Shown piece by piece: positions 40,907-42,780 of a stretch of 42,780 nt of DNA. Within the stretch, counting starts at the first letter, position 1. Each line of letters begins with the position of its first letter. The notes beneath the pieces were generated by a model. It did no database searches. It was not told where the DNA came from and saw nothing but the letters and a program-made list of their open reading frames with translations. Location of the stretch: positions 1 to 42,780 of the forward strand of contig DUET01000096.1 of assembly GCA_011192015.1 (NCBI GenBank), given 5' to 3'. Position numbers and translations under genes: made by a program. Origin of the DNA: Anaerolineae bacterium (GTDB lineage: Bacteria; Chloroflexota; Anaerolineae; Anaerolineales; E44-bin32).

Positions 40907-41359
40907 TCAACCGAGGTCCAAGATTTCCACGGACCCGCCGGCTGCTTCGATCTTGTCCTGGGCGCTGCGCGTGATACGGTGCACACGCACTTTCAAAGCC
41001 TTATGGATTTCCCCCCTGCCCAGGAGCACGACCGGCTTGCTTGTGTCTTTCAACACGCCTGCCTTGACCAACGAATCCGGAGAGACCACGGAGTCTTTCC
41101 GGAAACTCTTGAGACGATCCAGATTGACCTCGTGCCAGGCGATGCGATTGATATTGGTGAAGCCTCGCTTGAAGGGAAGACGTCGGAAGAAAGGAAGGTT
41201 TCCACCCTGACGATAGAGATTTCCGCCGGAACCACTGCGGGCGCCCTGGCCCTTCATACCCCTGCCGGCGGTCTTACCCTGGCCGGCGGAGATGCCTCGC
41301 CCCACCCTCTTGCGAGGTCGACGCGATCCGGGGCGTGGCTTGAGATCGTGAAGCTTCAT
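40907..41359 (-). CDS. rplO: 50S ribosomal protein L15
   Basis: A 150-residue L15: MKLHDLKPRPGSRRPRKRVGRG, then GQGKTAGRGMKGQGARSGS, GNLPFFRRLPFKRGF, and the C-terminal AAGGSVEIL. GAGGAG within the end of rpmD is its Shine-Dalgarno; the two genes are seven bases apart. Confidence 0.97.
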   Translation of the reverse strand: MKLHDLKPRPGSRRPRKRVGRGISAGQGKTAGRGMKGQGARSGSGGNLYRQGGNLPFFRRLPFKRGFTNINRIAWHEVNLDRLKSFRKDSVVSPDSLVKAGVLKDTSKPVVLLGRGEIHKALKVRVHRITRSAQDKIEAAGGSVEILDLG

Positions 41360-41366
41360 GGCTTGT

Positions 41367-41564
41367 CTACTCCTCTACCTTTACCAGATGACTCACCTTG
41401 GCAATCATGCCGCGCACGACCGGACCATCTACGTGCTCGACGGTTTGATTGATACGTTTCAAACCCAGTGCTCGCAGCGTGCGCTTCTGGCGAATGGAGT
41501 ATCCAATACCACTGCGTTCCAGAGTGATGCGCACGATCTTGCCCTTCTTCTTAGCTCCGGTCAT
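41367..41564 (-). CDS. rpmD: 50S ribosomal protein L30
   Basis: A 65-residue L30: [36 protein letters not shown] (read in parts), followed by [13 protein letters not shown]. Its start lies 14 bases inside the end of rpsE in another frame, so the two are translationally coupled. Confidence 0.95.
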   Translation of the reverse strand: MTGAKKKGKIVRITLERSGIGYSIRQKRTLRALGLKRINQTVEHVDGPVVRGMIAKVSHLVKVEE

Positions 41565-42108
41565 GTCGCTTCCGCTCCCAGAAGGGCTTCAGCGCCTCGG
41601 GATCCTTTCCCCGGTTGGACGCTTCCACACCAACTAGTTTCATCTGACGTAATCCCTTGATGGTCGCGTAGGCCACGTTCAGGACATTGGAACTGCCCAG
41701 CGACTTGGTCAGAATATCCCGCACTCCCGCAGCTTCCACCACCGCCCGCACGCCCCCACCGGCTATCACACCGGTACCCGGGGATGCAGGCTTGAGCAAC
41801 ACCTTGGCTCCGCCATGTTTGACGAGCAAGGGATGGGGAATGGTGGTCCCTGCCAGGGGAATGACTCCCAGATCCTTGCGGGCGCGCTCCGCGGCTTTAC
41901 GAATGGCGTCCGGAACGCCGCGCGCTTTGCCGACTCCAATGCCGACCTGGCCTTGATTATCGCCAACCACCACCATCACACGGAAGGCGAAACGCCGACC
42001 TCCCTTGACCACTTTGGCCACGCGTGCGATATCAATCACGCGCTCATCAAGCTCGTCTCGTTCTTCCTTACGATTGCGGAACTTTGCTCTCACGATAGCT
42101 CTCTCCAC
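41551..42108 (-). CDS. rpsE: 30S ribosomal protein S5
   Basis: A 185-residue S5 with the double-stranded RNA-binding domain ([40 protein letters not shown]) and the S5 fold C-terminal region ([35 protein letters not shown]). S5 takes part in decoding accuracy and mRNA unwinding at the entry channel. Confidence 0.97.
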   Translation of the reverse strand: MERAIVRAKFRNRKEERDELDERVIDIARVAKVVKGGRRFAFRVMVVVGDNQGQVGIGVGKARGVPDAIRKAAERARKDLGVIPLAGTTIPHPLLVKHGGAKVLLKPASPGTGVIAGGGVRAVVEAAGVRDILTKSLGSSNVLNVAYATIKGLRQMKLVGVEASNRGKDPEALKPFWERKRHDRS

Positions 42109-42136
42109 CTGCCAGCAGCTATGATGTCACACGGGC

Positions 42137-42502
42137 TTAGAACTTCAACCCGGATTCACGCGCCGCTTCGGCTAATGCCTTTACACGACCATGATACTTG
42201 TAGCCGCCGCGGTCAAAAACCACCTGGCGGACCCCCTGCTCCTTGGCGCGCTCGGCAACCATTTCGCCGACCAGCCGCGCCTGTTCCGTTTTCTTCAGCC
42301 CCTTGAGCTTCTCCTTCAACTCATGATCCAGCGTTGAAGCCGAAGCCAAGGTGTGACCCTTTGCATCGTCGATCACTTGCGCATAGATCTGATTCAGACT
42401 GCGATACACATTCAGACGCGGGCACTCTGCTGTTCCCGCCAAGCGTTTGCGTACACGCTCATGTCTTCGTTTTCGCATTTCCTCACGTGTTCGTTTCGCC
42501 AT
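42137..42502 (-). CDS. rplR: 50S ribosomal protein L18
   Basis: A 121-residue L18 that binds 5S rRNA. Landmarks: [35 protein letters not shown] (read in parts), [43 protein letters not shown] (read in parts). The start is two bases from the rplF stop. Confidence 0.97.
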   Translation of the reverse strand: MAKRTREEMRKRRHERVRKRLAGTAECPRLNVYRSLNQIYAQVIDDAKGHTLASASTLDHELKEKLKGLKKTEQARLVGEMVAERAKEQGVRQVVFDRGGYKYHGRVKALAEAARESGLKF

Positions 42503-42504
42503 GG

Positions 42505-42780
42505 CTACACAACCTTGCCTGCCTTGCCCGCCTTGCGTCGCACCCTCTCCCCCTGATAGCGGATGCCCTTCCCCTTGTAGGGCTCGGGCGGGCGAACTTT
42601 TCGGACATCGGCCGCTACTTGGCCGACGAGTTCCTTATCACAGCCATGCACACGGATCAGGCGTGCACGCTGGTCGACATCAAACGTGATCCCTGCCGGT
42701 GGATCGACACGCACGGGGTGGGAATACCCGACATTGAGCACAAGGACCTGGCCATCCAACTCCGGACGATAACCCACACC
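42505..42780 (-). CDS. rplF: 50S ribosomal protein L6, C-terminal part (cut by window edge)
   Basis: About 91 C-terminal codons of L6. The reading enters at the edge as [23 protein letters not shown] (read in parts), the start of the second L6 domain, then [35 protein letters not shown] (read in parts), the L6 signature. The gene continues beyond the window, so the apparent GTG start at 42777 is only an internal valine codon. Confidence 0.95.
   Translation of the reverse strand, partial: GVGYRPELDGQVLVLNVGYSHPVRVDPPAGITFDVDQRARLIRVHGCDKELVGQVAADVRKVRPPEPYKGKGIRYQGERVRRKAGKAGKVV

Overview
The window looks like chromosomal DNA from a bacterium of the phylum Chloroflexota, probably Anaerolineae-like. 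This is an inference from the mix of traits and no marker search was run. The DNA is GC-rich. It carries a bacterial spc/alpha ribosomal-protein block followed by rplQ-truA-rplM-rpsI, many small lipoproteins with Thr/Pro-rich linkers, a reversed-order (HAD-ECH) beta-oxidation fusion, a 6-phosphofructokinase with the mixed G/K signature, and a radical SAM/DUF2344 pair. Almost everything is ordinary chromosomal housekeeping. I see no phage, insertion sequence, plasmid or CRISPR signal.

Layout. Positions 1-2.8 kb (minus strand) hold the 5' end of an ABC transporter gene, an adjacent pair of paralogous membrane proteins of unknown function, and a further small membrane protein. At 3.2-5.5 kb (plus) is ruvB - DUF2905 - queA, with ruvB apparently read from a leaderless transcript. 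At 5.47-5.67 kb, in the convergent gap between queA and pfkA, lies a compact promoter / 17-codon ORF / alternative-hairpin / terminator unit that fits no family I recognise; it is the most unusual item here. At 5.8-15.5 kb is a loose set of single genes: pfkA, a lipoprotein, a membrane protein, an S9 peptidase, a hydrolase-like lipoprotein, an amidase, a PlsC-like acyltransferase and a mono-haem lipoprotein. A tRNA-Glu(CTC) sits at 15.8 kb.

At 16.1-18.3 kb an ArsR-like regulator and an MFS exporter share a strong promoter overlapped by a tandem 18-bp repeat that may be the operator. Next come a SUMF1-domain lipoprotein (minus) and the radical SAM / DUF2344 pair (plus, 19.5-22.0 kb).

Positions 22.3-30.6 kb form one minus-strand fatty-acid degradation operon, in transcription order TetR regulator, metallo-beta-lactamase-fold hydrolase, two acyl-CoA dehydrogenases, HAD-ECH fusion, thiolase and SCP2 protein. 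A perfect 18-bp palindrome sits on the predicted start site of the operon promoter and is probably the TetR operator. The two dehydrogenases form an unequal pair: only one has the catalytic glutamate segment. A phytol/dolichol kinase-like membrane protein (plus) and a methylase-MazG fusion (minus) follow.

Positions 33.1-42.8 kb are the ribosomal block, all on the minus strand, entering at the right edge: rplF (partial), rplR, rpsE, rpmD, rplO, secY, adk, map, rpmJ, rpsM, rpsK, rpsD, rpoA, rplQ, truA, rplM, rpsI. It ends in a hairpin terminator. infA is missing from its usual place between map and rpmJ.

All family assignments come from reading motifs in translated sequence. No database search was possible.
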